Source: Eucommia ulmoides
Lineage: Eukaryota > Streptophyta > Magnoliopsida > Garryales > Eucommiaceae
Assembly (NCBI GenBank): GCA_016647705.1
Contig: CM028326.1
Span: 43,276,285-43,340,284 of the forward strand
DNA length: 64,000 nt
Reading direction: 5' to 3'
In this document: in pieces, positions 22,444 to 34,457 of the stretch
Layout of the letters: each line of letters begins with the position of its first letter
Position numbering within the stretch: position 1 is the stretch's first letter
Program-made: the position numbers and the translations under genes
Notes under the pieces: generated by a model
What the model was told of the DNA's origin: nothing
The model's input: only the letters and a program-made list of their open reading frames with translations
Database searches by the model: none

Positions 22444-24254
22444 ATGCAGGAAACCATCGACATGCTAAGAAAAAGGATTAATGAACTTAGCCGATCTCAA
22501 GAGGTGCCTATTCCTCCATCCAGTGGAACTCTTGTGACAGAATCACCAAATGGGAACCCTCTAAGTGTCGGGTTAGAGAACTCAGTGCCGAATCCGAACC
22601 ACATCGGCCCTAACTTTGCGGTACCGGTCTACTATGGACCCTAGATGAGCCCTTAGCTTTTCACCTATGGAGCGCTGTCATATCCTATCTAGGGTAATGT
22701 TTATTAGGCCTCACTAGAAGGCTCAGCCCCCGCCGCACCACAAATCGGCATTCACCTAGAGAGGGTCGTTGCTCTACCGAATGATCTGAATGGTAATAAA
22801 CCGTCCTCAACCACTAAAACCAAAAACAAAAAAGAAGATAATGGATCCCTTCCTACTTGGGTTCTGAAAATAGAAGAGTTGGAGAAAACCATAGAAGAAT
22901 TGAAAAGGGAGAACCATCTAGGAAAGTAGCGTACAAGGAGTTGTTAGCACCACCCCGGGTGATGTATCCAGAAAATTTCATAGTTCTGAAGTTCACTAAG
23001 TATGATGGAACTGGCCCTCCAGAGTGGAATGTCAATATCTATAAGGAGGAATTGGGAATTTATGCTCGGAACGAAGACCTTTCCCTGAAGATGTTCCAAC
23101 AATCATTAAAATAATCAGCTCTCAGCTGGTACATGACCTTGGACCTAGCACAGATTAAAACATTCGAGTATCTAGTAGAAGCCTTATGTGAGCAGTGTAT
23201 GTACAATAAGGATGTCACGCCGGATCGTAATACCCTCTACCAGATACTGAATAAGAAAAATGAGAGTTTCCGGAGGTATACAGCCCACTAGAGGGAGGAG
23301 GCTGCCAAAGTTGTCCCCAGGTTGAACGAGGAAGTTCAGTTAGAGATATTCAAGTCAATCTAGACACTGCCGTTCTATCAAGATTTATCGAGCATAGCAG
23401 TGACTTCCTTTGGCGATGCGATCAAACAAGTCGAGGTGATAGAAGAAAGAATAAGAAGCGAAACAATTGAAGGGGCCTTGCCCGATCCGACTAAGAGGTC
23501 AGCCCTGCAATAGAAGAATGAGAATGAGATAGCCATTGTCATTTCCCTCTAGTAAGCTCATCACCAGAACTACCTCCAAGCTTCCTATCCCCAAAACTAC
23601 CCGAACTACAATAACCAACATCGCAACTATCCCCCTCAAAATTTCCAAAACCAGCATTACCCCCGGAACCAACCATATTCCCAAAACCGTCCACGCTATT
23701 TTCAAAACATACTTCCCCCTTACCAAAACCGTACTCTGCAATATTATCCCCAAACCTACCCAACACCCTCTTACTATACATATCATCCAAACCCAAACAC
23801 CCTGCCTCAAATTCCTAATCACACCCTAAAGCCAATAACCCAATACCACCCAAGCTATCCACCTTGTACTACTAAGGGGAACTTTCGGAACAATGACGAG
23901 GAACCATTAGACCTTCCGATATCAACCACCGAGCTGTATCGGAGTTGTTTAAAGCAGATGATGCTAACACCCCTTCCATCCTACGAAGTTAATCCTAGGA
24001 GTAAAGTAGCTTCTTCGAATGTTTTATGTGAATACCACTCGGGAACCAGAGGATATGTGACCAAGTAGTGCTTTTAGCTAAAGAAAAAGATCCAGGAGTT
24101 CATACGGATAGGATCTATCACATTTCCTAAAAAATCTAAGGCCGGTATGTCAAATTGCCAATTAAATACGCTGCCTGAGCATGCACCTCCAGGGAATGGT
24201 GAAGTCAATGTTTACCAAAACGTTGGTGGAGATGGGAACGAGTCAAATGCCTAA
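22444..24254 (+). pseudogene. gag: gag remnant of TAT-1
   Basis: It opens ETIDMLRKRINELSRSQE, then a conserved core: KFTKYDGTGPPEWN, YKEELGIYARNEDLSLKMFQ, then tracks like ALSWYMTLDL and FRRYTAHWREEAA-like sequence typical of Tat/Ogre-group Gag. A long Asn/Gln/Tyr/Pro-rich stretch follows (about 23540-23870), and then EPLDLPISTTELYR and LCEYHSG, resembling a degenerate zinc-knuckle region. Open frames in other phases at 23499-23829 arise from the biased Pro/Asn/Tyr codons. It is a fossil with several breaks. Confidence 0.8.
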
Positions 24255-26190
24255 GGCTCGATTTGAAAATTCTAAAGGCTGGAAAATTGGGTTTTCTTGT
24301 TTACTTTCAATTTACTAGAAGTTTTGATAAAATTGGGATGTTTTCATATACTCACCTTTCCATCCCTTTGGTATTTTGGATGGAAAAGGATTTGCTCCGT
24401 AATGGCTTTTTAAATTTCAATAATGTAATGTTGTTTATCCAAAACTGTGATCTAATATTTGAATCTTACTTTTTCAGGAGCCCAAAATTGCCTGTTTATG
24501 TTGTATGTGATGTGATTGAGCGAGGGTGCAAGTATATGATTTCAATATAGAACTAGAACAAGATCTAATGGGAATAGAAACAAAGAAAGGTTTTGTTTAT
24601 CCAAATGATGGTGAGATTCAAAAGGCCCCTAACCAAATTTAACAGCAATTCCAGAGTACCAGGGATTCGAAAGTCAAGATTGGCTTCCATTTCCCTAACG
24701 ATTCCTTCATACATTGTTGCAAACTAATCAAGCTGTCTCCGGTGGTTCTTTAGTGATTGATAAAACTGGGTGTAAATATCTTGATTCGCCTGCTGTTTGA
24801 GTTACCCAATAGCGAAAAGAGAACACGATCATCCAAGACCAATGATCCCAATGAAGAAACTCTCAAATGTTACAAGAAGGTCACAATTCGCAAAGAAGAT
24901 CAAGTTTATTGATAAGCTCGGTTGCCCTTGAACCATTGTAAGTTCAATCATTTATTTTAAAAAAATAAAAGAAAAAAGAAAAGAAAAAAAAAAAGGAAAA
25001 AATAAAAGGAAAAAAAAAAGAAAAAAGAGAAAAGAGAAAAAAAAAAGAAAAGAAAATAGAAGAAAGAAAAAAAAAATGGGGGAAAATAAAAGAAAAGGAA
25101 AAAACGAAAAGTGGGGTAACCAAGCAAGAAGTGTTACTGCAAATATGGAAGATATTTGAAGAGAAAAGAAAGAGGATAGATTGATTTGTTTAAGTTTTCC
25201 GCCTCGGTCCAAATTGGTGGGCAAACGACATTTTTTGGGGATCAGAACTTGATAGATTTGAATGGAATCATAATTTGTGAAAAAAAAAACATTGGTTATA
25301 GTCTAGAAATGTATTAGAACCGTATTCCTCTGTAATCTGACTCAAGATCTCACAGAAAATCATATCAGGCATTGAAGGTATTCGTTTAAGTAATTTTGAC
25401 ATTTGCCCATTTTTGGACTAAATCAGTTTTGCAGGACTTGAGAAAACACAGAGTATGCAGGAGTATTAGAACCCCAAGCATCGAATCACCTAGAAATTTG
25501 AAAAGACAAGAATTCAGTCGAGCAAGCTAAGGAGACCTTGAGGAAGCATGTTGGACCCTCCCATGAGTTGAAAAGCGAAATCTAGAAATTTAAAAAAAAA
25601 AATAAAAAAAAATAATTTCATTGAATCACCTGAGACATGCCTTGCCCTAAGTTGGAAAGTGAAGCTTCTAAATTCAACTGGAATAATCTTCTATTGTCGC
25701 TCCGATCCAAGCACCATTAGCTGGAGCGATTACGGCCGAAAGAGGGGAACGGAATTGTGAGTCGTCAAATGTGACAAGTTTTTCAGATTAAATTTTTGTG
25801 TTGCATGTGCTTTTTTTGTCCAGTTATAGGGATCTGAAAGGGACTAGAAGCATGGATTTCCCTATCACTAGGACTTCTTACTTTCCGACCCAAATTGGAA
25901 ACTCTTATTACTGAAATTTTAGAAGCTCTAAATGAGCATCCAGGTATGCGTTTTGCCCTGAAATAGGTATTCAGTGAACTATGCTAAACTTGATCCTCAG
26001 AGTAATGTTAAGGTACGTAAGTAACCTGTAAAGGTTTGGTCATCTGAGAGTCAGCCCCAGCCAAAGGCTGGGGCACATTTTATATCCTTGCTCTCCCATT
26101 TTTGTCAAGCCACAAGTGAGGGCATATTTTATACCTCTGAACTTTCTTTTGTCCCCCAGCCAAGACGGCTTGGGCTTGAGTTTTTTTCAA
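24255..26190 (+). other. TAT-1 noncoding interior
   Basis: There is no recognisable domain here. A purine-rich low-complexity run lies at 24955-25110 and yields a spurious Phe-rich minus-strand frame. Short A-runs occur near 25270 and 25590. The open frame 24263-24550 (95 codons) has no feature I recognise. The pol expected of an autonomous Tat/Ogre element is not visible. Confidence 0.5.
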
Positions 26191-26650
26191 TACTTTAAAG
26201 GATCCTCTAAACGGACATTTGTTCATTATGATTATCGTTATGAGTCTTTTTTTTTTATTACTCTAAACGATCTTCTAAACGGATATTTGTTCGTAATGAG
26301 TATCGTCATGAAACTTTTTTTTATTACTCTAAACGATCCTCTAAACGGACATTTGTTCGTCATGAGTATCGTCATGAGTCTATTCCTTTTATTACTCTAA
26401 ACGATCCCCTAAATGGATATTTGTTCATCATGAGTCTTTTTTTATTACTCTAAATGATCCTCTAAACGGACACTTGTTCGTCATGAATATCGTCATGAGT
26501 CTTTTCTTTTTATTACTTTAAACGATCCTCTAAATGGATACTTGTTTGTTATGAGTATCGTCATGAGTCATTCTTTTATTACTCTAAACGATCATCTAAA
26601 CGGATATTTGTTCGTCATGAGTCATTTTATTTTATTTGTTGTGTCGTTGA
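26191..26650 (+). repeat. Tandem repeat, about 7 units of about 66 bp
   Basis: Each unit has CTCTAAACGATCCTCTAAA, CGGACATTTGTTCGTCATGA, GTATCGTCATGAGTC and a T-run. Units begin near 26193, 26261, 26327, 26395, 26448, 26515 and 26583; the fourth is shorter. The array lies about 100 bp before the purine tract and 3' LTR of TAT-1, where Tat/Ogre elements often carry tandem arrays. Confidence 0.88.
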
Positions 26651-26748
26651 AAAATGCATTTTGAAAATTTAGAAAATGAGACGATCAAAATAACATGGTC
26701 TTTTGTCTTTTCCAAGCAAGTGGAACTCGCATGACAAAGAGGGGTAGT

Positions 26749-29055
26749 TGTAGACCCGGTATTTTGACCACCTCGCAAAAATTTTATGTTTTATTTTTAG
26801 TCGACTTTGTATTGTTTAACTTTGTTTTAATTTTATTTATTTTTGAAAATAAAATACAAAAAAAAAAAAAAAAAATACAGAAAGGAAATTGAAAGAAGAA
26901 AAATGAATGAAATTGAAAGAAGAAAGAAATTAGGGTTTGAAATTAAATAAGGAAAAAGGGGTTGAAATTGAAAGAAGTAAGGAAGGGGGACTAAATTGGA
27001 ATAAAGATAAAGAAGTAGGTCCATTTTCTTGGTCAAAATCGTGAAGAGAGAGAGAGAGAGAGAGAGAAAGAGTAAGAGAGAGGGCTATGGCGGGTCCCAC
27101 CTGAGAGAGAGAGAAAGTAAATTAGTGGGGCCCAACTTTTTTTGTCATGTGTATGTGAGAAAGATATGAGAGAAATTAAATCAAAGCAGAGTGGGCCCCC
27201 TTAACTTGTCAACTACTACACATAAAAAGCAAAAAAAAAGAGGTAGAAAGAATAAAATCATTCCCATGTGTCACCAAGAAAAAAAGAGCGGTGAAAGGCG
27301 CATTTTCTTCACTCGCCCGCAACCCTAGAGCTCCCTTTTGTCCTTTCTTCCAATTTTACCCTTTTCCAATTTAACTTGGACTGAGTTTGGTGGCCAGATC
27401 TAGTTTTTAGGGTTTCCTAAGTGGTTTTCACGTCCCATCTTCTCCTATAAATATGACCCTCCTCCTCCTAATTTATTCATTCATAAATTCAGAGAAAAAA
27501 TTCTTAGAGAGTGATTCTCATCGTAAAACCTTTCGGGAAGTTGTTTGCACGAGAAAAAAGCCCGAGTATCGGGATTCTTGGCCTAGAACAGGTATTTTTT
27601 TTATTTTTAATTCTTTTTTTTTTTTCAGTTTATTTTATTCTCTTCGCAATTTAAATTCCTGCAAACATTTTTTATTTTTTTATTTTTTTATTATTATCCG
27701 ATGACTCGATGAAAAACGTCAGGATAAGGTTCTTCATTCTTGATCAGAATCTTTGAGCTTTTAGACCAGGACACCCATATCTCGCTGTTTTTTATATTTT
27801 TTATTTTCTGCATTTTATTTTATTTTATTATAATAAAGAGGAAAAGCTAAAAAGTAAGTCGTCCGATGATCTGATGAAAATGCTGGGGTGGGTTTCTCAT
27901 GCTTAAACCTAACTCCGAGCGTTAGGTGAATGATGTTTTATTATTTATTTTGCTGCATTTTTTTTCTGTAATTTTTTAATTTTAATTTTAATTTTATTCT
28001 TCTTATCAAAATCCTAAAAAAATTCAAAATAATAATAATAATAATAAGAAGAAGAAGAAGAAGAAAATATTTTATTGTTAGGAATTAATCCTTACGAATC
28101 TTAAGTTGAATCCGACAATTCGATAAATCGTGAGAGAGTTTTCCATGGCCTCGTTTCCATTCCCCGACCCGAGTGGAATTTAGAAACGAATTGTTTTAGG
28201 AAATCTCTTCCCTTGGTAAATTTTTCATGGGATTTCGTTTAAGTTTCGGAAAGATTAATTTCAACTAAATTGTTTCCGTGAACCTCCCTCGATTCTCATG
28301 TCCATAGAATTTGAGGGAATTTCAAATCTGGACTTCTTTAAATTAATCGGACAAACTTTAAATAAATATTTTTGCACCCATTTAACATATTTTCTTCTTG
28401 CATTATTTAGATGGCATGTTTAGTACACTTTCACCACTCACACTTTTTTTTCTACATATAGTTTTTTTTTTTAATTTCATAAATTCATACTATGTTTTCA
28501 TATCTAGTCATGACACATTTTTTTTTTATATATAATTAAATCATTGTCACATATAATCAGGTTAATTCACGTAGTATTCACATCAGTTTGCATTGACGTA
28601 TTTAAATTAAACAATTTATTTTTATTTTTTTATTTGCATATGAAATAAATTCATATAATTTTAGTTTTTGCATTTATATTTTCATATTTATTCACTTATT
28701 TGAGCTTACCCATTTAAAGTAAATAAGTATTTAGGAAACATATATAAATACCCCCCGGGGACCATCCTTATCAAATCTTTAATATTCGATAAGAGGTTAT
28801 ACCGAGGGAACATTCCAAAAAATCTAAAAAGTTGTCCCACCTTATTTGTGAAAATACCAAAAATATTTTATAAGAAGAGAATGATTTTAAAATAAAATAA
28901 AACACTCAGACTAAACTAATTGGACTTAATTGGACATAAGGTACCGTTTTTGGACGGGTGGGGTGCCTAACACATTCCCCGAGCGTAACCGACCCTCAAG
29001 CCTTTAAATGAATATTTAGTTTAACCGTGTTTTTTGGAGTCAAATTTTTACTTAG
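26749..29055 (+). repeat. 3' LTR of TAT-1, right end missing
   Basis: It starts TGTAGACCCGGTATTTT after GGGGTAGT. It follows the 5' LTR closely (about 90% by eye) with GA microsatellite (27047-27115), TATA box, and a triplet run AAT/AAG at 28029-28065. Similarity stops near 29055, after which AT-5 3' region resumes. Confidence 0.85.
27446..27453 (+). promoter_or_regulatory. TATA box in TAT-1 3' LTR
   Basis: TATAAATA in CTCCTATAAATATGAC, equivalent to 20054-20061 in the 5' LTR. Confidence 0.6.
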
Positions 29056-30442
29056 TTAAGTTTAACTAGTTGTTAAATATTGTGTAGTTAAGTTAAATTG
29101 TTTTCATGTATGTTTGTTTAGAAAGTGTGTTTGTAGTAGTTGTTTTTGTGTGTTGAGTTTTGTAGTTCTTCTGGGCCATTACCCGATGATGATATTATCC
29201 CCTAGTTGATTTTCGTGGTCAAGGGTAATGCCCATTCATGTGTGTTCTGTGTGCTTGACATCTCGTTTTAGTAAATGGCATTGTGGATCCTAATTTGCAC
29301 GAGTACGTAGACTCAATGTACTAGCTATCTAATTGATTTGACACCAATTATCCAGTAACCAAGTTCATGATAATTTAAGGGATTCTAGAACCTGATTGGG
29401 GGAAACTCGAGGTGAAATCCTAGGAATGGTAGTTCAGGAGACATGATTTAGGTATTCACTTTGATCGCTTGAGCCGTTGAAGCCTTCCATGCAAAATGTT
29501 TTACCCCTCGTTACCCTGTCAAAACCAATTAGCTGCTTTAATTCTAAACACGTAACAAATACCCTGGCCAATTAAATTTTGTTTTCCAAACCACTGTCGC
29601 TAAACCTAATGCACGATTTGAGTTGAGATCAAGTTAGCATTTGTTTATGCTACTTGAAGTGAGCAATTGGGTTTTGGGCAAGCTTTTGATTGGTTTGGTA
29701 TTCGAGTACTCACTTGTTATCTTTCTATCGTAGTTCCACACCCGTGAAATTGTATAATTCAAATAAGTTAGGGGTTGTGGTAAAAAACAAATACATGTGT
29801 AAATATAGTTTTAATTTTGTTTGTTTAAACAAGTGAGTACTACGTTTTAAAATGTAAGTTCAAGGTTGTTTCAAATTGATCTGTGTGGGTACAAGTGTGA
29901 TTGAGTGCCAAGCGTTGTGCCTTGGGTATCGTTGAGTTAATAACGTTTACCTATTTTATATTCCCGATATACCATTGGCCAGTTAACAAAAACCGAACCA
30001 AGTCTTTTTGATCTTTTCGAATTTCTAGGCCTATATTAGTGGAGAGTGGAACCCAGTCTGGCATATGGATATCCTATAGGTTTATCGATTTTAAGTCATG
30101 AACTTTGTTGGTGGATAATCTAGTCTTGTCTTTGGATGGTTGTATAATTAGAGTTTTCGCACACACACTTGGAAAGGATCTAGAATGGCATTTACCGTTA
30201 TTGAATGTTGAATTTCTATAACACCACATGGTGCAGTTTTATTCTTGAACTCGATATGATTGGGGGCCATTGAGGGAAAACTTTTTGGTCGATTAGTTGA
30301 AATTCAAAACTAAGACTTTTTTTTTTAGTTCGTTTGTGTCTTCGTCTTTAGTATTTGTGTTCTTAAATTCGTTGTGATAGTTTGTTTTCTTGTTTGTGTG
30401 TTTTTGCTTGAGGACAAGCAAATGTTTGAGTTTGGGGGTATT
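29056..30442 (+). other. AT-5 3' noncoding region (right of TAT-1)
   Basis: It continues the conserved 3' region: TAGTTGTTAAATATTG, GGGCCATTACCCGATGATGA, AACCTGATTGGGGG, AACCGAACCAAG, ATTAGTGGAGAGTGGAACCC, and the final tract GTTTGGGGGTATT before the LTR at 30443. No coding content is supported. Confidence 0.8.
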
Positions 30443-32332
30443 TGATAAGTGGTTTGTTTATCAACAAATCAAATATTTTTAGGTTCAAATATTTGTATGT
30501 TTTCATGTATTTTTATTAGTTTAATATGTTTTTGTGTTGTTTTATAGGTTTATAAATAAATGGGTGAAAAGATGCAAAATCGGTTCAAATGCAGTAACTT
30601 CAAGGCCATTTTTTACTACGATACAATCCAATTTTGGAAAATCGCAAAACATGAAAGTTGTAGATCGACATCATAGCTTTCCATAGGTTTTTCAATCACC
30701 TTAATCGAAATTCAGACTAGAACGTTACGGCTAAAGAATAACCTAGTGTCGATACATCCTTGAGCATCGCTGCTGTGAACTTTTCCATCGTTGCAGCAGC
30801 GATACCGCCACCGCTGCAGCAGTGGTAATCTAGCAGTATGTTTCTGTCTTCCTATCGCTGTAGTGACCCAGCACCAGTTGACATTGATATTTTGAGATAT
30901 TTTTGAGATATTTTGCATTCTTAATCATTCACACTCTTTCTAATAGGTTGAATTTATCTATATATTTTCAAGCAAATTTTGGTAGTTTTCGAGTGTTATT
31001 GTAATGTTTTAATTTTTATTTATTTATTTTGGTATAAATCAGGTGTTATGGACAAAAAAGGACAAAAACGGTTGAAAATCGATCCAATCAGTAGGACGTC
31101 GGTGGAGAAATGATTGAAAAGTGAGCAAAGTGGAAAAAAGGCCAACTAACAGCCTCATCGCTGCAAAGATCAATGTGATCGTTGTAGCGCCAGCAACCCA
31201 AGGCCACTAGCCCTCCATCGCTGCAGCGATGCCCTTCATTGCTACAGCGGTGAAGGGTCAGTGGACCTTCTGCCCAACCACCGCTGCAGCGATGGAAGGG
31301 CAGAAGCCTACTGACTTCGCATTGCTGCAATAATGAAGCAACAATTGGCTTAGATATGTATCAGATATTTTTGAATATTTTGGACTCCTACGTGATCACC
31401 TCATTCCCAACACCATAGACCACATTTTTGGGGACATTTTGAGAGATCCAAGATCAACCAAGCCTGAGAAGAACACAAATTTGAGAAGAGGAAACAAGAT
31501 TAGAGCGAAAATCACGGACGTGGAACCATCCATTCTTTAGATAACGACTATTCTCCCTTGTTTCTCTCTTTATTTATTTACTTTGATTGGTTGTTTATAG
31601 TTGAATATATGGTATGTCCATGAGCTAAACATATATTATTTAAGGGTGACGAAATTCATGAAAACATTGTTTGAATAAATCTATGTTTTGTTAACAGTTG
31701 TTCATCTATATTCGATTGTGCTTACCATTTTATTACTTCCATTATATGCTTGTTATGATATTGTGGTTGGTTTGATAATATGGGATTTGAGACTCGAGAG
31801 AGGTAACCCTAGATTCGGACTAGAGTTTAAACACAACGCGATGATATAATGAATCGGGAGATTATTAGAAAGTGTGCAATCTGTGAGGTTGGTACGAGAT
31901 TCATTTGATCATTTATACACTAGATAAGGATATCAGTGTTGACACGAGTCGCATATTCATTCACTTGACACTCGGGAGAGGTAGTGAGTGAGTTTTCGAT
32001 ACCTAGATTGTCAGATAGTTTGAATATTGTTAATGTAAACTAGACTAATTCAAACATGTTTAAGTAAACGAAGTTAATCCATAGATAATTTATCCCCATA
32101 AATTTCATTATTAGTATTGTAGTTTAATTAGTTATAATTTTAGTTTAGTTTATCTTATAACAAAAACCCTAAAAATTCTATCGCTTAGATAAAGTTCGGT
32201 TACGATAATCGCAGGTACTTAACGACAATTTAATTCAATCCCTTTGGATACGACAACCCTACTCATCACTATTCTATTAAAAGTTGACTCGTACACTTGC
32301 GGTAATAGTAGCGACGAATACTTCCGCTACCA
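30443..32332 (+). repeat. Chimeric-looking AT-5 LTR between two internal regions
   Basis: It starts TGATAAGTGGTTTGTTTATC (AT-3 LTR type). Near 30943 sequence like a second LTR start appears (AATAGGTTGAATTTATC, as in 36181), and it ends CCGCTACCA before a primer-binding site. At 1890 bp it is 0.5 kb longer than the other Athila LTRs. TGCA-type palindromes occur twice, at 30760-30860 and 31145-31330, supporting fusion of two LTR types. The core block is at 31790-31990. Confidence 0.78.
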
Positions 32333-32470
32333 AGTTTCTGGAGCCGTTGCTAAGGATTGGCTTTTAGATTGTTGCTGATATTGTGAGTAAGTGACTTGAT
32401 TTTAATTTAGGAATTTATTTTATTTTTGATTTTTATTTTTTGTTTTTCCTGTATTGCGAGGTACTTGAAG

Positions 32471-33081
32471 ATGTCTCATCAACAAGTGCTATTTCGATTT
32501 TCCCAATGGGATTCTGAGACATTTTATTGTGCTTGGGATAGATATAAAGCGTTGCTATTTTGGTTTCCAAATCATGCTTTCCCGAAGGAGTTTCAATTAC
32601 TGAATTTCCTAAACGGGTTACAAGCCACAAACAAAACTTTGGTAGAAGGAGGAAATGCTACCACCTCTTTTTACGACCTAACCGCGGACGATGCCTATTA
32701 GTTGTTGGAAGATATGGAAGAGTTTGATTTTCAGTATTGGAATTATTTAACAAGTTACCAAAGCTTTGGCGATAGTTCTACCATTTCGACGCCATGGATT
32801 GACACCCCAGACCAACATGTGGAGTCTTCCCCCACCCTGGAAGAGATGTTCGCTGAATTTATGGGAGAGACTCAGGTTTTCTGGAGGGAAACAAATTACC
32901 GTCTCAATGAGCATGAGGATCGTCTTGACAATATTGAGACGACCTGCACTGAAATTGATGTAACCGTAATGTCTCTTAAGATGCAAATCGTTCAAATTAT
33001 TTGCTTTATTAAGGCCGAGTCAGAAGTAGTGGCACTGAGAGACACAAAATCTACATCTATCCGTGAAAGCCACTATGAGTA
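32471..33081 (+). pseudogene. gag: gag remnant of AT-5, second copy
   Basis: The ATG begins SHQQVLFRFSQWDSETFYCAW, continuing LLFWFPNHAFPKEFQLLNFL, TTSFYDLTADDAY, and on to EEMFAEFMGETQVFWRETNY and RLNEHEDRLDNIETTCTEID. It is closest to 13670-14630 and follows its own LTR and primer-binding site (TGGAGCCGTTGCTAAGGA, 32339-32356). It is followed directly by LTR ends, so this second unit has no 3' region. Fossil, only a few breaks. Confidence 0.78.
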
Positions 33082-33106
33082 ACCGAATGCAAGTGAGAGG
33101 ACTTTG

Positions 33107-33743
33107 GGGCGAAACTCATGTGATCAGTGTCATATAGACGCTAAATGGGAACATCGACATTGACGCGAAGTCTTATATTCATTTACTTTACACTCGAGAG
33201 AGGTAGTGAGTGAGATTTCGATACCTAGATTGTCGGATAGTGTGAATGCCGTTAATGTAAACTAGATTGAATCAAACACGATTAAGTGAACAATTTAATC
33301 TCTAGACAATATTTTCCCATTAACATCATAGGAATATTATAGTTTAATTAATTAATTTAGTTTATTTATAATTATTATAAAAACCCTAAATTTGAGTCAC
33401 CTAGATAAATTTCAGTTATGACAATCGCGACACTTAGCGATGATCTAATCCAATCTTTGTGGATATGACAATCCATACTCTTCCTACTATATTAAAACTT
33501 GACCCATACACGTGCGGTGAAAGTAGCAATGTAATTAGTTAGTTAGTATTTTAGTTTAGTTTATCTTTAAACAAAAACCCAAAAATTGGACCACCTAGAT
33601 ATAGTTCGGTTATGATAATCGTGGTACTTAGTGACAATCTAAACCAATCCCTATGGATACGACAACCGTACCCTTCCTATACTTTTAAAACTTTACCCGT
33701 ACACTTGCGGTAACGTAGTGACGAATAAATTCTGTTACCACCG
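33107..33743 (+). repeat. Two tandem LTR 3' ends in AT-5
   Basis: 33107-33535 matches the LTR from inside the core block (GAGAGGTAGTGAGTGAG) to near its end. 33536-33743 repeats the last 200 bases of an LTR, ending CTGTTACCA, then AT-4 ORF sequence resumes. Both LTR ends carry the TAGATA-AGTTCGGTTATGA-type segment. The second matches 13345-13532 best. Confidence 0.75.
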
Positions 33744-34457
33744 AGTCTTGCCATTTTTCTATCCAAGTACATGTACCAATTTCTAAAGATTTAGTTCCAT
33801 TTCATATGCACCAGCCCTCACCCGATGACACATTTAATGGACGTCACCAAAGACCGAGCTTTGCCTCTATATGCTATTGAGACTGGCAAGCCGTTGAATG
33901 TCAGGTTCCTTATCAATTCGGCTATCCAGTATGCAATCTGGAACACAAAAATTGGCTTGCCCTTCCCATCTTTTCTCACTGAGCTTTTCAAGAGGGCGGG
34001 TGTAGTAATCTCTGGCGATAGCCCATGCCTCCCAAAAATACTTATGGATCTCGCGACAATGAAACAAATCTAGAGGGTCGAGATTGAGGGGCTAGATGAA
34101 GAAAAAGCAGGGTCATTTGAGGCCCAAGGTTTAGAAGTTCCCATCTGCCAGAAAATCACATTGGAAAGCCTTCACAAATAGGTGGTTTATCACAGGGAAC
34201 AACTTCAAGCTCTTCGACTACACACCACATTCGCTATAAGCAATATTAAATCTAGAATAAAAACTCGAAATTCAGGATGTACCAGGACCAATATAATCAG
34301 ATGATGAATCAAGCTCACTGGTACTACGGAGTTCAAGAAGGCAATGATTAAGCAGTTGCCCGCTGATGCCACCATTCCCAGCATACCTGTTGCAGCCACC
34401 ACACAATCCATCCCACCACGACAACAGTGGGGATGACATTCCTCGAGATGGGCAGTA
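33744..34457 (+). pseudogene. AT-4 post-pol ORF, second part
   Basis: It matches 51495-52215 in AT-7: VTKDRALPLYAIETGKPLNV, then FPSFLTELFKRAGV, then a coiled-coil-like and Tyr/Gln/Asn-rich C-terminal tail, ending at a stop just before the hairpin-2 equivalent (34459-34490). The residues between 13344 and this point are not fully represented. Fossil. Confidence 0.75.

Larger units (their letters stand above)
14850..29055 (+). mobile_element. TAT-1, Tat/Ogre-type gypsy element, interrupted and incomplete
   Basis: LTRs start TGTAGACACGG (14850) and TGTAGACCCGG (26749). A likely primer-binding site, TCGCGACTCCACTGGGGA, lies at 21838-21855; a GCGACTCC-type site is, from memory, usual in Tat/Ogre elements (tRNA-Arg). 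Inside are a gag remnant (22444-24254), about 2 kb of noncoding DNA, a 66-bp tandem repeat array and the tract AAAGAGGGGTAGT before the 3' LTR. No pol is visible. The 5' LTR hosts AT-6. The 3' LTR is incomplete on its right side, so no target duplication can be read. It lies in the 3' noncoding region of AT-5. Confidence 0.85.
13345..33743 (+). mobile_element. AT-5, rearranged non-autonomous Athila-type element
   Basis: The left edge is the last 188 bases of an LTR (13345-13532) and the right edge a matching LTR end (about 33560-33743), roughly 90% alike. Between them: primer-binding site TGCGCCATTGTTAGGGAA (13539-13556), gag piece, hairpins, 3' region split by TAT-1 (14850-29055), an LTR (30443-32332), a second primer-binding site (32339-32356), a second gag piece, and two tandem LTR ends. 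It sits in the post-pol ORF of AT-4. No target duplication is visible. It is broken and has been through at least two LTR recombinations. Confidence 0.75.

Noticed and set aside
23499-23829. Three overlapping frames in the TAT-1 gag region
   Set aside because: They are other-phase readings of the Pro/Asn/Tyr-rich gag stretch.
24952-25224. Minus-strand 90-codon Phe/Leu-rich frame
   Set aside because: Low-complexity purine run read in reverse; no coding signal.
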